Positions 6,975 to 14,241 of a DNA stretch of 14,796 bases are shown one piece after another (within the stretch, counting starts at the first letter, position 1; each line of letters opens with the position of its first letter). This DNA is from Devosia sp. (lineage in GTDB: Bacteria > Pseudomonadota > Alphaproteobacteria > Rhizobiales > Devosiaceae): contig JAQGJI010000099.1 in the NCBI GenBank assembly GCA_028290685.1, positions 1 to 14,796 on the forward strand. The letters run 5' to 3'. The notes beneath the pieces are model-generated. The model had not been told where the DNA came from, did no database searches, and saw only the letters and a list, made by a program, of their open reading frames with translations. Both the position numbers and the translations under genes were made by a program.

Positions 6975-7886
6975 TTACCCCAGGAAGCCGTTCTGCGTGA
7001 GGTAATCGGTCGCCACGGCATCGGCGGCCTCGCCACCCACCTGCACGCGACCGTTGAGGTCCTGCAGCACTTCAAGCGTCAGGCCTTCGAAGACCGGCTT
7101 GAGCAACTCTTCGATCTGGGGATACTGGGTGAGCACTTCTTCCCGGATAATGGGCGCAGGCTGGTAAACCGGCTGCACGCCCTGGTCGTCCTCCAGCACC
7201 GTCAGGCCCGATGGCGCAATGCCCCCGTCGGTGCCGTAGACCATGGCGGCATTGACGCCGTTGGTCTGCTGGGCAGCAGCGGCGATCGTTGCCGCGGTAT
7301 CGCCGCCCGACAGGGTGACGAGCTGGTCTGGCGACAAGGTGAAGCCATAGACCTCCTGGAACTTGGGCAGTGCTGCGGGGGAGTTCACGAACTCCGAGGA
7401 TGCCGCGAGCTTGACCTCGCCACCGCCTGCGACCCAGGCACCGAACTCGGAAAAAGTGGACAGGTTGTTGGCTTGGGCAACGTCGTTGCGAACGGCCACC
7501 GCCCAGGTGTTGTTGGCCGGGGATGGCGACAACCAGACGATCTTGTTGGCGTCATAGTCGAGCTTGGCAGCTTCGGCATAGGCAGAAGCAGCGTCGTTCC
7601 AGATCGGATCGTCCGCCCGGTCGAAGAAGAAAGCGGCGTTGCCGGTATATTCGGGATAAATATCGATTTCGCCCGCGGTGATGGCTTCGCGCACGATCGG
7701 AGTGCCACCGAGCTGAATGCGGTCTTCAACGGGGATGTCGTTGGCTTCAAGCACTTGTTTGATGATGTTGCCGAGAACGCCGCCTTCGGTGTCGATCTTT
7801 GAGGATACGACCACCTGGGCATTGGCTGCCGTCACCGAAAGGACAAGCGCAGCGGCGGCGCTCAGAAGCTTGGATGTGAGACGCAT
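6975..7886 (-). CDS. Quaternary-amine (OsmF/OpuCC-like) periplasmic substrate-binding protein
   Basis: The protein has 303 residues from the second ATG, which has GGAG six bases upstream. An ATG four codons earlier has its ribosome site too close. A classic signal peptide runs to about residue 23 with cleavage at ANA-Q; there is no lipobox, so it is a free periplasmic protein. The mature part shows the OpuAC fold: an N-terminal KIDTEGGVLGNI stretch, then EIDIYPEYTG (about 73-82), a near-diagnostic motif of the OsmF/OpuCC branch, and VYGTDGGI (216-223). These proteins hold the quaternary ammonium group in an aromatic cage; Y77, Y80, W96, W118 and W128 are visible candidates. It captures the cargo for the permease-ATPase-permease set downstream. 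Ergothioneine, itself a betaine, is proposed from the neighbouring enzymes. Glycine betaine, choline and proline betaine remain possible. Confidence 0.9.
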   Translation of the reverse strand: MRLTSKLLSAAAALVLSVTAANAQVVVSSKIDTEGGVLGNIIKQVLEANDIPVEDRIQLGGTPIVREAITAGEIDIYPEYTGNAAFFFDRADDPIWNDAASAYAEAAKLDYDANKIVWLSPSPANNTWAVAVRNDVAQANNLSTFSEFGAWVAGGGEVKLAASSEFVNSPAALPKFQEVYGFTLSPDQLVTLSGGDTAATIAAAAQQTNGVNAAMVYGTDGGIAPSGLTVLEDDQGVQPVYQPAPIIREEVLTQYPQIEELLKPVFEGLTLEVLQDLNGRVQVGGEAADAVATDYLTQNGFLG

Positions 7887-7889
7887 AGG

Positions 7890-7896
7890 TTTCTCC
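7890..7896 (-). promoter_or_regulatory. Ribosome binding site deciding the start of the binding-protein gene
   Basis: On the minus strand GGAGAAA precedes the ATG at 7884-7886, with six bases between GGAG and the ATG. The upstream ATG at 7896-7898 overlaps this site and has its own GGAGA only two bases away, which is too close. This favours the shorter protein starting MRLTSK, whose signal peptide then has the usual length. Confidence 0.7.
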
Positions 7897-7942
7897 ATGT
7901 TCTCCGGACTATTCCGCTCGGGGCGGTTCCGGCTGCCTGTAG

Positions 7943-7970
7943 CCTAACCTGTTCAAGGAATTGGGCTAGG
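7943..7970. other. Imperfect inverted repeat in the lyase to binding-protein gap
   Basis: CCTAACC (7943-7949) and GGGCTAGG (7963-7970) are inverted with one mismatch, separated by 13 bases, in the 93-base gap between the lyase stop and the binding-protein start. It could be a weak mRNA hairpin or an operator half-site pair. I found no convincing -35/-10 promoter pair in this gap. Confidence 0.3.
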
Positions 7971-7979
7971 TCCCAAATG

Positions 7980-9539
7980 CTAGCCTATGGGGCCCAGTGC
8001 GAAAAACTCGTCCAGTTCCATGATGGTTGAGTGCGATATAAGTTCACCCATGAAGCCATCGGATTGCAATGCACTTTCTACGGCTTCCACCTCGGCCGAC
8101 AGGGGGCGGTCGGCGAAATAGTACGCCGCGTGCTGGCGCACCAGGTCGTGGATCATGCCAGGCACATTGCCGGGCCGGTCCTGGGTGATGTCCAGCGCCT
8201 GGGCGGCCATCAGCGCCTCAAGCGCCGCGAGGCGCTGCAGCGCAAGGACTTGCCGTTCCAATCGTTCAACCACCAGAGGCAGGAATGCCGCCTCGTCCTC
8301 CATGCCGCCGGCCACCACCATCGAATTGGCCGAAACGGGGCTGGTCAGCGACAGCACCCTGGCGAACAGTTCACCGGCAAGCTTGGTAATGGGCCCGAAG
8401 CCCGTGGCAATGGCGCCGGGCGCCACCAGATTGACCGGCAGCCCGCGCCGCCCGCCATTGCCCAGCAACACGCAGCGATTAAACGAATTGCGCGCCACAT
8501 GGGCCAGGCCAAGTTGCACTGTTTGCAGAAACACCGTCACGTCCAGCGGCAGCGATCCGCCGGAGGTAAGCACCTGCCCGCCCGCCACGACCGGGTTATC
8601 GTCGGTCCGGCCCGTCGCGGCCAGCAGGATGCGCCCCGATACCACCAGCGTTTCGAAGGCGGTGGCGAAAACCTGGCTCATCATGCGCAGGCTGAGCGGA
8701 TCCTGGATATGCGTGGCACTGGGCCACTCCCAGCCCTTGGCATTGAAATAAAGCCAGGCCCCGACGCCGGCCTCGCGCTCGGTGCCGACATGGGCAACGG
8801 CCTTCCAGGGGTCGCGCGATGCGCCCAGGGCCCCTGCTGTGGTCAGGCCCGTCGCCAGCATGACGCGCACGGCCCCGGCAGCGCCGCGAATGGCCGTTGC
8901 CGCTGCCGCATAGCCAACCGCATTGGTCGAGACCGACGCCAGGCTATCGCGCGGCGCCAGCCGGAACGGCCGCAGCCCGGCACTGGCCAGGGCATCGGCA
9001 GCCGGTTGCCGGCGGCCATCGAACATGGCTTCCCCTGCCCCGGTCAGCACGGCCCCGATCTGGCCCATCAGACCGATATCGGCACAGCCGATCGAGCCTG
9101 TCCGCCGCACCACGGGAACAACATCGGCTGACAATAATGCCAGGTAGGCATCCACCAGGTCGGTTGTGCATCCCACCCTGCCGGTCAGCGCCATATTGAC
9201 CCGGATAGCCATCGCCGTGCGCACGATGGGGCTCGAAAACGCCTCGCCGGTGCCGAAATGATGGGCCCGCACCAGTCCCAGATTGAATTCGTCCAGTTGA
9301 TCGGGCGTCCACTCGACATCCTTCATGGCGCCCACGCCGGTGGTGGAACCATAAACCGGCTGATGGTTGGCCATCGCTTCTTCGATTACGTCCCGCGCCT
9401 TGCCCACCCGGTCCATGGCGGCCGCGTCGGCCACGAGCCGCACGCGGCGCGCGCCGATCCGGGCGATATCGAGAAAGCTCAGCGGCCTGCCGCTGAGGGT
9501 GACGGGCTCGGACAGGAGGGGAAGGGCATGTTCATTCAT
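7980..9539 (-). CDS. HAL/PAL-superfamily lyase lacking the MIO triad; candidate ergothionase (ergothioneine trimethylamine-lyase)
   Basis: The 519-residue protein has the length and motif order of aromatic amino acid ammonia-lyases: VYGSTTGVG (62-70, with the active Tyr Y63), GSIG (148-151), STNAVG (204-209, N206), QDPLSLR (279-285), TDDNPVV (312-318) and MEDEAAF (413-419, E414). Where HAL and PAL have Ala-Ser-Gly, which cyclises to the MIO electrophile, this protein has Cys-Ala-Asp (152-154), so MIO cannot form in the usual way. The Tyr normally found in QDxYSLR is Leu282. Ergothionase, as I recall, is a MIO-independent member of this fold that eliminates trimethylamine from ergothioneine by acid-base catalysis; K386 and E414 are candidate residues to compare. 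The neighbours (betaine-type importer, hydantoinase, carbamoylase, DUF917) fit that role. The ATG has a weak AAAGG close upstream. It starts 42 bases after rhaQ and may be co-transcribed with it. Fold call firm, substrate inferred. Confidence 0.82.
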   Translation of the reverse strand: MNEHALPLLSEPVTLSGRPLSFLDIARIGARRVRLVADAAAMDRVGKARDVIEEAMANHQPVYGSTTGVGAMKDVEWTPDQLDEFNLGLVRAHHFGTGEAFSSPIVRTAMAIRVNMALTGRVGCTTDLVDAYLALLSADVVPVVRRTGSIGCADIGLMGQIGAVLTGAGEAMFDGRRQPAADALASAGLRPFRLAPRDSLASVSTNAVGYAAAATAIRGAAGAVRVMLATGLTTAGALGASRDPWKAVAHVGTEREAGVGAWLYFNAKGWEWPSATHIQDPLSLRMMSQVFATAFETLVVSGRILLAATGRTDDNPVVAGGQVLTSGGSLPLDVTVFLQTVQLGLAHVARNSFNRCVLLGNGGRRGLPVNLVAPGAIATGFGPITKLAGELFARVLSLTSPVSANSMVVAGGMEDEAAFLPLVVERLERQVLALQRLAALEALMAAQALDITQDRPGNVPGMIHDLVRQHAAYYFADRPLSAEVEAVESALQSDGFMGELISHSTIMELDEFFALGPIG

Positions 9540-9581
9540 GCCCTTTCATATAGCCGTGTTCCGGTTCGTGCGCACGGACGA

Positions 9582-10580
9582 TTACGCGCGCTGCCGCCAC
9601 ATACTCCACAGGATGGGCAGTGCGATCACCACGATCAGCAGCGCTCCGATAAAGATCGACATCACGATTCCCGGCACGTTGAGCAGGCCCAGCCCGAACG
9701 TCACCAGGCCCATGATGAAGGCGGCAAGAACCACGCCGATGATCGAGCCCGCTCCCCCCAGAATGGATACCCCGCCCAGCACCACCATGGTGATGGCTTC
9801 CAGTTCCCACCCTTCGGCAATCGAGGGCCGGGTGGAACCCAGCCGTGCCGTCAGCAACACCGCCGCGATCCCGCTCATCGCCCCGGTGAGGCAGAACAGG
9901 ATGAACTTGGTGCGCGCGACGCGCACGCCCGAAAACAGCGCGGCTGTTTCGTTGCTGCCGATCGCATAAACGCGCCGGCCGAAATTGGTGCGTTGCAGCA
10001 GCGCCCAGTAGACCACGGCAAAACCGATAAACAACACCAGCTCGAACGAGATCACCCACCAGACATAGCCCTGGCCAAACCAGGAAAAGCTTGCCGGATA
10101 GCCCTTGAAGCTCTGGTCCCCCAGGATAATGAAGCTGATGCCGCGAAACAGGCTCATGGTGCCGATCGTGACCACGATGGAGGGCAGCTTGAGACCGGTC
10201 ACGAGAAAGCCGTTGAAGGCGCCGCAGGCGATGCCGGTGCCCACGCCAATGGCAATCAGCACCGGCGTATCGGCGCCATATTGCAGCGCCAGGCCCATCA
10301 GCGTGGACGCCAGCGCAATGATTGCCGCCACCGACAGATCGATTTCCCCCGAAATGATCAACAGCGCCATGGCGAGCGCAATCAATGCCTTCTCGGTGAA
10401 GTTGAACGTCATGTCCGAGAGGCTCCAGGCGTTCAGGAAGTACGGTGAAGCCATGGAATTGAGGATGAAGATACCGATCGCGACCAGCACCAGCAGGCTT
10501 TCCCAACTCAGCACGATCGATTTGAACGGGTTGTCCAGCCGGTTGGGCAGGTGGCGGTGACTTGCTGTGCTCTGGGTCAT
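9582..10580 (-). CDS. rhaQ: Rhamnose-type (RbsC family) sugar ABC transporter permease 2
   Basis: The 332-residue inner-membrane permease starts at the ATG that overlaps the stop of the previous permease gene by four bases (ATGA). The open frame extends 102 codons further upstream, but only as the shadow of that gene. A polar N-terminus of about 25 residues is followed by eight to ten hydrophobic segments. Family motifs are IISGEIDLSVAAI, VTIGTMSLFRG, NFGRRVYAIGSNE and VVLGGVSILGGAG, all typical of the ribose/rhamnose/AI-2 carbohydrate uptake class 2. It pairs with the permease before it and the double ATPase to import a monosaccharide, most likely L-rhamnose by gene order. LsrD-type autoinducer uptake is the main alternative. 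The next gene is the HAL-like lyase, not the rhamnose mutarotase found at this place in rhizobia. Confidence 0.85.
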   Translation of the reverse strand: MTQSTASHRHLPNRLDNPFKSIVLSWESLLVLVAIGIFILNSMASPYFLNAWSLSDMTFNFTEKALIALAMALLIISGEIDLSVAAIIALASTLMGLALQYGADTPVLIAIGVGTGIACGAFNGFLVTGLKLPSIVVTIGTMSLFRGISFIILGDQSFKGYPASFSWFGQGYVWWVISFELVLFIGFAVVYWALLQRTNFGRRVYAIGSNETAALFSGVRVARTKFILFCLTGAMSGIAAVLLTARLGSTRPSIAEGWELEAITMVVLGGVSILGGAGSIIGVVLAAFIMGLVTFGLGLLNVPGIVMSIFIGALLIVVIALPILWSMWRQRA

Positions 10581-11554
10581 GCCGCTTCCGCCCTTTTCAG
10601 AATGATCCGGCCCCGGCGCTGCTCGCCCCGTGCATTGAGCACCACCGCCAAAAGGATTGCCGCCCCGGAAATGGCCATCTGCCAGAAGGGGGAAATGTTG
10701 ACCACCGGCAGGGCATTGTTGATGACCCCAAGGAAGATGGCGCCCAGCAGGACGCCCGCCACGGTGCCGATGCCCCCCGCAATCGACACGCCGCCGATGA
10801 CGCAGGCCGCGATGATCGTCAGTTCGTAGCCGCTGGCAACTTCGGTGGACGCGATCACATAGCGCGACACCCACAAATAGCCGCACAGCCCTGCCACCGC
10901 ACCGGAAATGGTGAATGCCATGAACTTGGTGCGTCCAACATTGATGCCGGTATAGACCGAGGCCGTGGGGTTGACGCCGATGGCATAAAACGAGCGCCCC
11001 AGGGGCGTGCGCGTCATCACCAGCCAGAACAGCAGCGCCACGGCGATGGCGAACCAGCTCAGCACCGGCAGCCCCAGCAGCACGGTGCGCTGGAACCCGA
11101 TGAAATCGGCGCCCATCTGCGCCGCATTGACCCAGGCCCCGTTCGAGATCACGAAGACCAGCCCGCGATAGATGGTCAGTGTGCCAAGGGTCACCACGAT
11201 GGCGGGAATATTGAGCTTCCAGACCAGCAGGCCGTTGAAGCTGCCCAATGCTGCCCCGATACTGACGGCCATCAGCAACAGGGCCGGGATCGGCACGCCG
11301 GGAAAGGCGGCATTGGTCATGGCCACGACCATGCCGGTCAGCGCCAGGTTGGCCGCCATCGACAGATCGATCGAGCGGGTCAGGATCACCGCCATCTGGC
11401 CCAGCGCCAGCATGATCAGAATGGATGTATCGTTGAAGATCGTCAGCAGGTTCTGCGGCTGTGCAAAGCGCGGAAAGCGCGCCGTGACGATGACCAGCAG
11501 GAACAGGATCGCCAAACCAAGCCAGATCTCGCGGTGTTTGGCCAGCCCCTTCAT
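10577..11554 (-). CDS. rhaP: Rhamnose-type (RbsC family) sugar ABC transporter permease 1
   Basis: The 325-residue multi-helix membrane protein has the class-2 carbohydrate permease motifs LGQMAVILTRSIDLS (about 51-65), VVTLGTLTIYRG (about 119-130), PLGRSFYAIGVNP and CVIGGVSIAGGIGT. NDTSILIMLALGQMAVILTR and LVWKLNIPAIVVTLGTLTIY closely resemble RhaP proteins as I remember them. Its ATG lies in an ATGA overlap with the end of rhaT, and its stop in another with the start of rhaQ, so the three are translationally coupled. With RhaQ it forms the heterodimeric channel served by RhaT and the binding protein RhaS. Substrate by homology is L-rhamnose or a related deoxysugar; autoinducer-2 (LsrC) is a less likely alternative. 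Confidence 0.87.
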   Translation of the reverse strand: MKGLAKHREIWLGLAILFLLVIVTARFPRFAQPQNLLTIFNDTSILIMLALGQMAVILTRSIDLSMAANLALTGMVVAMTNAAFPGVPIPALLLMAVSIGAALGSFNGLLVWKLNIPAIVVTLGTLTIYRGLVFVISNGAWVNAAQMGADFIGFQRTVLLGLPVLSWFAIAVALLFWLVMTRTPLGRSFYAIGVNPTASVYTGINVGRTKFMAFTISGAVAGLCGYLWVSRYVIASTEVASGYELTIIAACVIGGVSIAGGIGTVAGVLLGAIFLGVINNALPVVNISPFWQMAISGAAILLAVVLNARGEQRRGRIILKRAEAA

Positions 11555-13056
11555 GCGGCCTGTTCCTCGATGATACCGGCCGCCAGCCGCACCAGCGTTT
11601 CGGGCTGGAGCGCGTTGTTCTCCAGGGTCTGGACCACCCTGCCCTCGCGCATCACCACGATGCGGTCGCTCATGCCCAGCACTTCGGGCAGTTCGGACGA
11701 GACCATGATCACGCTGAGCCCCTCGGCCACCAGTTCGCTCATGAACTGGTGCACCGCCGCCTTGGAGCCGATATCGATCCCCTTGGTGGGTTCATCGAGG
11801 ATGATCACCTTGGGCAGCGTCGCCAGCCATTTGGCGATAACCACTTTTTGCTGATTGCCGCCCGACAGCGTAGACACGTCCTGGCTCAGCGAGGATGCGC
11901 GCAGGTCAAGCCGCTCGGTATAGGTGCGCGCGAGCGCATATTCCTCGGCCAGCCGCAAAAAGCCTGATTTGGAGGTCTTGCGCAGCGAAGGGAGCGAAAC
12001 GTTCTTGAAGATCGGCTCTCCCGTGATCACGCCCTGCTTGCCGCGCTCCTCGGGCACATAGACGATCCCCGCGTCCACCGCGTCGGCGGCCGATCGTGGC
12101 GCAAGGGGCTTGCCGTTCAGTACCAGGGAGCCCGCCGAGGGCTGCGTCATGCCGAACACGGCCTGCATCACTTCGGAACGGCCGGCACCCACCAGGCCAT
12201 AAAAGCCCAGGATCTCCCCCTTGCGAACGCTGAAGGAGATATCTTCGAATTCGGTTGGATGGCTCAGCCCCTTTGCCTCGAGCACTACTTCGCCCCGCTC
12301 GGCACGTCGCTCGGGGAAGATTTGGTCCACGGCCCGGCCCACCATCATCTGCACGATCTGGCTTTGGCTCGTATCCCGGATCAGCCCCTTGCCAACCTGC
12401 TCGCCGTCGCGGAACACGGTGAAGCGATCGGCAATGCGGTAGATTTCGTCGAACTTATGGGAAATGAACAGGATCGCCTTGCCATCCTGCTTGAGCAGTT
12501 CGATGAGCACGTAAAGCTCCTCGATCTCCTTCTGGCTCAGGGCTGCGGTGGGTTCGTCCATGATCACGATCCGCGCATCGATGGAGAGCGCCCGCGCCAC
12601 CGCGACCAGATGCTTTTTGGCGATCCCCAACTCCTTGAGCTTGATATCGGGGTCGATCCCTGCGGCCATCGATTGGAGCGTCGCCCCGGCTTCCCAGCGC
12701 ATTTTGCGCCAGTCGATCATCCCGAACCGGTTGCGCGGCGCATGGCCCAGATAAATATTCTCCGCAACGCTCAATTCATCGAACAGCACGGTTTCCTGGT
12801 GGATGGCCGTAATGCCCGCTGCGGAAGCCGAATGGGCTGTCGGCAGGCTGATCAGTTGCCCACCGATGCGGATTTCGCCGGCATCGGGCTGGTAAATGCC
12901 GGTCATGGTCTTGACCAGTGTCGACTTGCCCGCGCCGTTCTCCCCGATCAGCGCCGTAACCTGGCCGGGATAAAGCTCCAGCGACACATCGTTGAGCGCC
13001 CGCACGCCGGGAAAGCTCTTTGATATGCCTGAAAGGGTGAGGATGGGATCGCTCAT
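11551..13056 (-). CDS. rhaT: Rhamnose-type sugar ABC transporter ATP-binding protein (two ABC domains)
   Basis: The 501-residue cytoplasmic protein has two fused ATPase domains. Domain 1 has Walker A GENGAGKST (38-46), a degenerate signature LGIAKKHLVAVARAL (143-157) and Walker B IVIMDEPTAAL (163-173). Domain 2 has a degenerate Walker A GLVGAGRSE (287-295), an intact signature LSGGNQQK (397-404) and Walker B VIILDEPTKGID (417-428). This asymmetry is normal for RbsA/RhaT/LsrA-type ATPases. The ATG at 13056 is chosen because homology begins at DPILTLSG straight after it. The open frame runs 53 codons further only because it crosses the palindromic repeat and then the spacer after rhaS. AAAGAG lies 11 bases upstream of the ATG. 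The gene ends in an ATGA overlap with rhaP. It drives uptake through RhaP/RhaQ. Confidence 0.9.
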   Translation of the reverse strand: MSDPILTLSGISKSFPGVRALNDVSLELYPGQVTALIGENGAGKSTLVKTMTGIYQPDAGEIRIGGQLISLPTAHSASAAGITAIHQETVLFDELSVAENIYLGHAPRNRFGMIDWRKMRWEAGATLQSMAAGIDPDIKLKELGIAKKHLVAVARALSIDARIVIMDEPTAALSQKEIEELYVLIELLKQDGKAILFISHKFDEIYRIADRFTVFRDGEQVGKGLIRDTSQSQIVQMMVGRAVDQIFPERRAERGEVVLEAKGLSHPTEFEDISFSVRKGEILGFYGLVGAGRSEVMQAVFGMTQPSAGSLVLNGKPLAPRSAADAVDAGIVYVPEERGKQGVITGEPIFKNVSLPSLRKTSKSGFLRLAEEYALARTYTERLDLRASSLSQDVSTLSGGNQQKVVIAKWLATLPKVIILDEPTKGIDIGSKAAVHQFMSELVAEGLSVIMVSSELPEVLGMSDRIVVMREGRVVQTLENNALQPETLVRLAAGIIEEQAA

Positions 13057-13094
13057 TGCAAGGGACACTCTTTGCAACGCGGCACCATCGGCAC

Positions 13095-13174
13095 CGTCAT
13101 TGCCCGGCTTGTGCCGGCAATCCAGGCGATGTCGCCGCGAAAGATGGACCACCCGGACAAGCCGGGTGGTGACG
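13095..13174. repeat. Bipartite REP-like palindromic repeat, copy B
   Basis: It begins with the same 18 bases as the copy at 6852 (CGTCATTGCCCGGCTTGT) and ends with the hairpin CACCCGGACAAGCCGGGTG, here with a 9-pair stem at 13148-13170. The left arm and right arm (ACAAGCCGGGTGGTGACG) are inverted copies matching at about 15 of 18 bases. It occupies most of the 155-base gap between rhaS and rhaT. Its place just after a binding-protein gene recalls the malE-malF REP arrangement, where such elements protect the upstream mRNA. Confidence 0.85.
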
Positions 13175-13211
13175 TCGTCGTTGCCAGGCGTTCGCGCTGG
13201 GCGTCCAAGCC

Positions 13212-14198
13212 TCAATAGATCTGCGAGAATTCCTCGATGTTTGAGGCATCGAACTGGAACGGCGCCGCCATTGCCGCCGAGTTCGTGTCGTCCAGCGTCA
13301 CTTCACCGACGCGGCCGATCGACAGCGTCGCGCCCGGCGCTGCTTCCTCGCCCTCGACCAGTGCATTGGCCAGCATCACCGCCGAGTAGCCCAGATCGAT
13401 CGGGTTCCACAGGGCCACGGCCTGCGAGGCACCATTGTCGATGAACTGCTTGAACTCCGATGGCAGGGCGAGACCTGTCACGTTGATCTTGCCGATCAGG
13501 TTCTGGTCGGTCACGACCTGAGCCGCCGCCACGACGCCAACGGTGGTGGGGGCAATGATGGCCTTGAGGTCGGGATAGGATGCGATCAGGCCCTTGGCCT
13601 CATCGGTCGATTTCACCGAGTCGTCATCGCCGTAAACCGTGGCAACGAGGTTGATGTTGGGGAACTTCTCGGGCAGCACTGCCTTGGCCGCTTCGATCCA
13701 GGCGTTCTGGTTGGTTGCGGTCGAGGCAGCCGACAGGATCGCCACATCGCCCCCTTCGGGCAGATAGTCTGCCGCCAGCTTGATGATGGTTTCGCCGATC
13801 AGCGCTGTGTCCGAAGGGTTGAGATGCAGCTGGCGCCCTTCGGGGGCGACACCACTATCCCAGCTGATGACCTTGATGCCGCGCTCCATGGCGCGCTGCA
13901 GGGCCGGCACGAGCGCGTCCGGATCGTTGGCCGAAATGGCAATGGCGTCGACCTGCTGGGCAATCAGCGCGTTGACAACTTCGATCTGCGCCTCGGCGGT
14001 TGCTGCTGTGGGGCCGGTATAGATGACTTCCACGTCACCCAATTCGGCTGCGGCTTCCTGGGCGCCCTTGTTGGCGGCATCAAAAAAGCCGTTGCCCAAC
14101 GATTTCACAACCAGCGCGATGCGGGTCTGGGCAAAGGCCGGGCTTGCCAGCAAAGCGGCGACAGCGGTAGTGGCGGCGAGCAGTTTGAGCAGTTTCAT
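13212..14198 (-). CDS. rhaS: Rhamnose-type periplasmic sugar-binding protein
   Basis: The 328-residue precursor has an N-terminal signal peptide (Lys-containing n-region, hydrophobic core, cleavage at about AFA-Q, residue 23). The mature part is a type-1 periplasmic binding protein of the ribose/RhaS/LsrB group: IALVVKSLGNGFFDAA (about 27-42), DAIAISANDPDALVPAL, GIKVISWDSGV, TATNQNAWIEA and ALWNPIDLGYSAV. These stretches closely match RhaS proteins as I remember them, so L-rhamnose is the likely ligand. The ATG has a strong GGGAGG ribosome site. The gene follows the DeoR-family regulator by 43 bases and is separated from rhaT by a palindromic repeat, which may raise its mRNA level above that of the membrane components. 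An LsrB-like autoinducer-2 protein is the alternative. Confidence 0.88.
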   Translation of the reverse strand: MKLLKLLAATTAVAALLASPAFAQTRIALVVKSLGNGFFDAANKGAQEAAAELGDVEVIYTGPTAATAEAQIEVVNALIAQQVDAIAISANDPDALVPALQRAMERGIKVISWDSGVAPEGRQLHLNPSDTALIGETIIKLAADYLPEGGDVAILSAASTATNQNAWIEAAKAVLPEKFPNINLVATVYGDDDSVKSTDEAKGLIASYPDLKAIIAPTTVGVVAAAQVVTDQNLIGKINVTGLALPSEFKQFIDNGASQAVALWNPIDLGYSAVMLANALVEGEEAAPGATLSIGRVGEVTLDDTNSAAMAAPFQFDASNIEEFSQIY

Positions 14199-14206
14199 AG
14201 GTATTT

Positions 14207-14212
14207 CCTCCC
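14207..14212 (-). promoter_or_regulatory. Strong ribosome binding site of rhaS
   Basis: On the minus strand GGGAGG stands eight bases before the rhaS ATG, the best Shine-Dalgarno match in the window. It suits a binding protein that must be made in excess over its membrane partners. Confidence 0.75.
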
Positions 14213-14241
14213 TGGAATAACTAAAGTCTGGCAGTCCATTT

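Noticed and set aside
8031..9131. 366-codon plus-strand open frame opposite the lyase gene
   Set aside because: No domain, His/Arg/Gln-rich translation typical of an antisense shadow; the opposite strand encodes a motif-complete HAL-fold protein.
10581..10886. 102-codon upstream extension of the rhaQ reading frame
   Set aside because: It overlaps rhaP in another frame and shows no permease-like sequence; the ATG at 10580 in the ATGA overlap is the natural start.
10562..11854. 430-codon plus-strand open frame across rhaP and the end of rhaT
   Set aside because: Low-complexity antisense translation spanning two motif-verified genes.
13056..13077. Two TTGCAA palindromes 16 bases apart at the rhaT start, considered as an operator
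   Set aside because: Short, overlapping the start codon, and without a promoter nearby; chance is sufficient explanation.
13057..13215. 53-codon upstream extension of the rhaT reading frame
   Set aside because: It is translated palindromic repeat and spacer, Arg-rich and without family similarity; homology starts at 13056.
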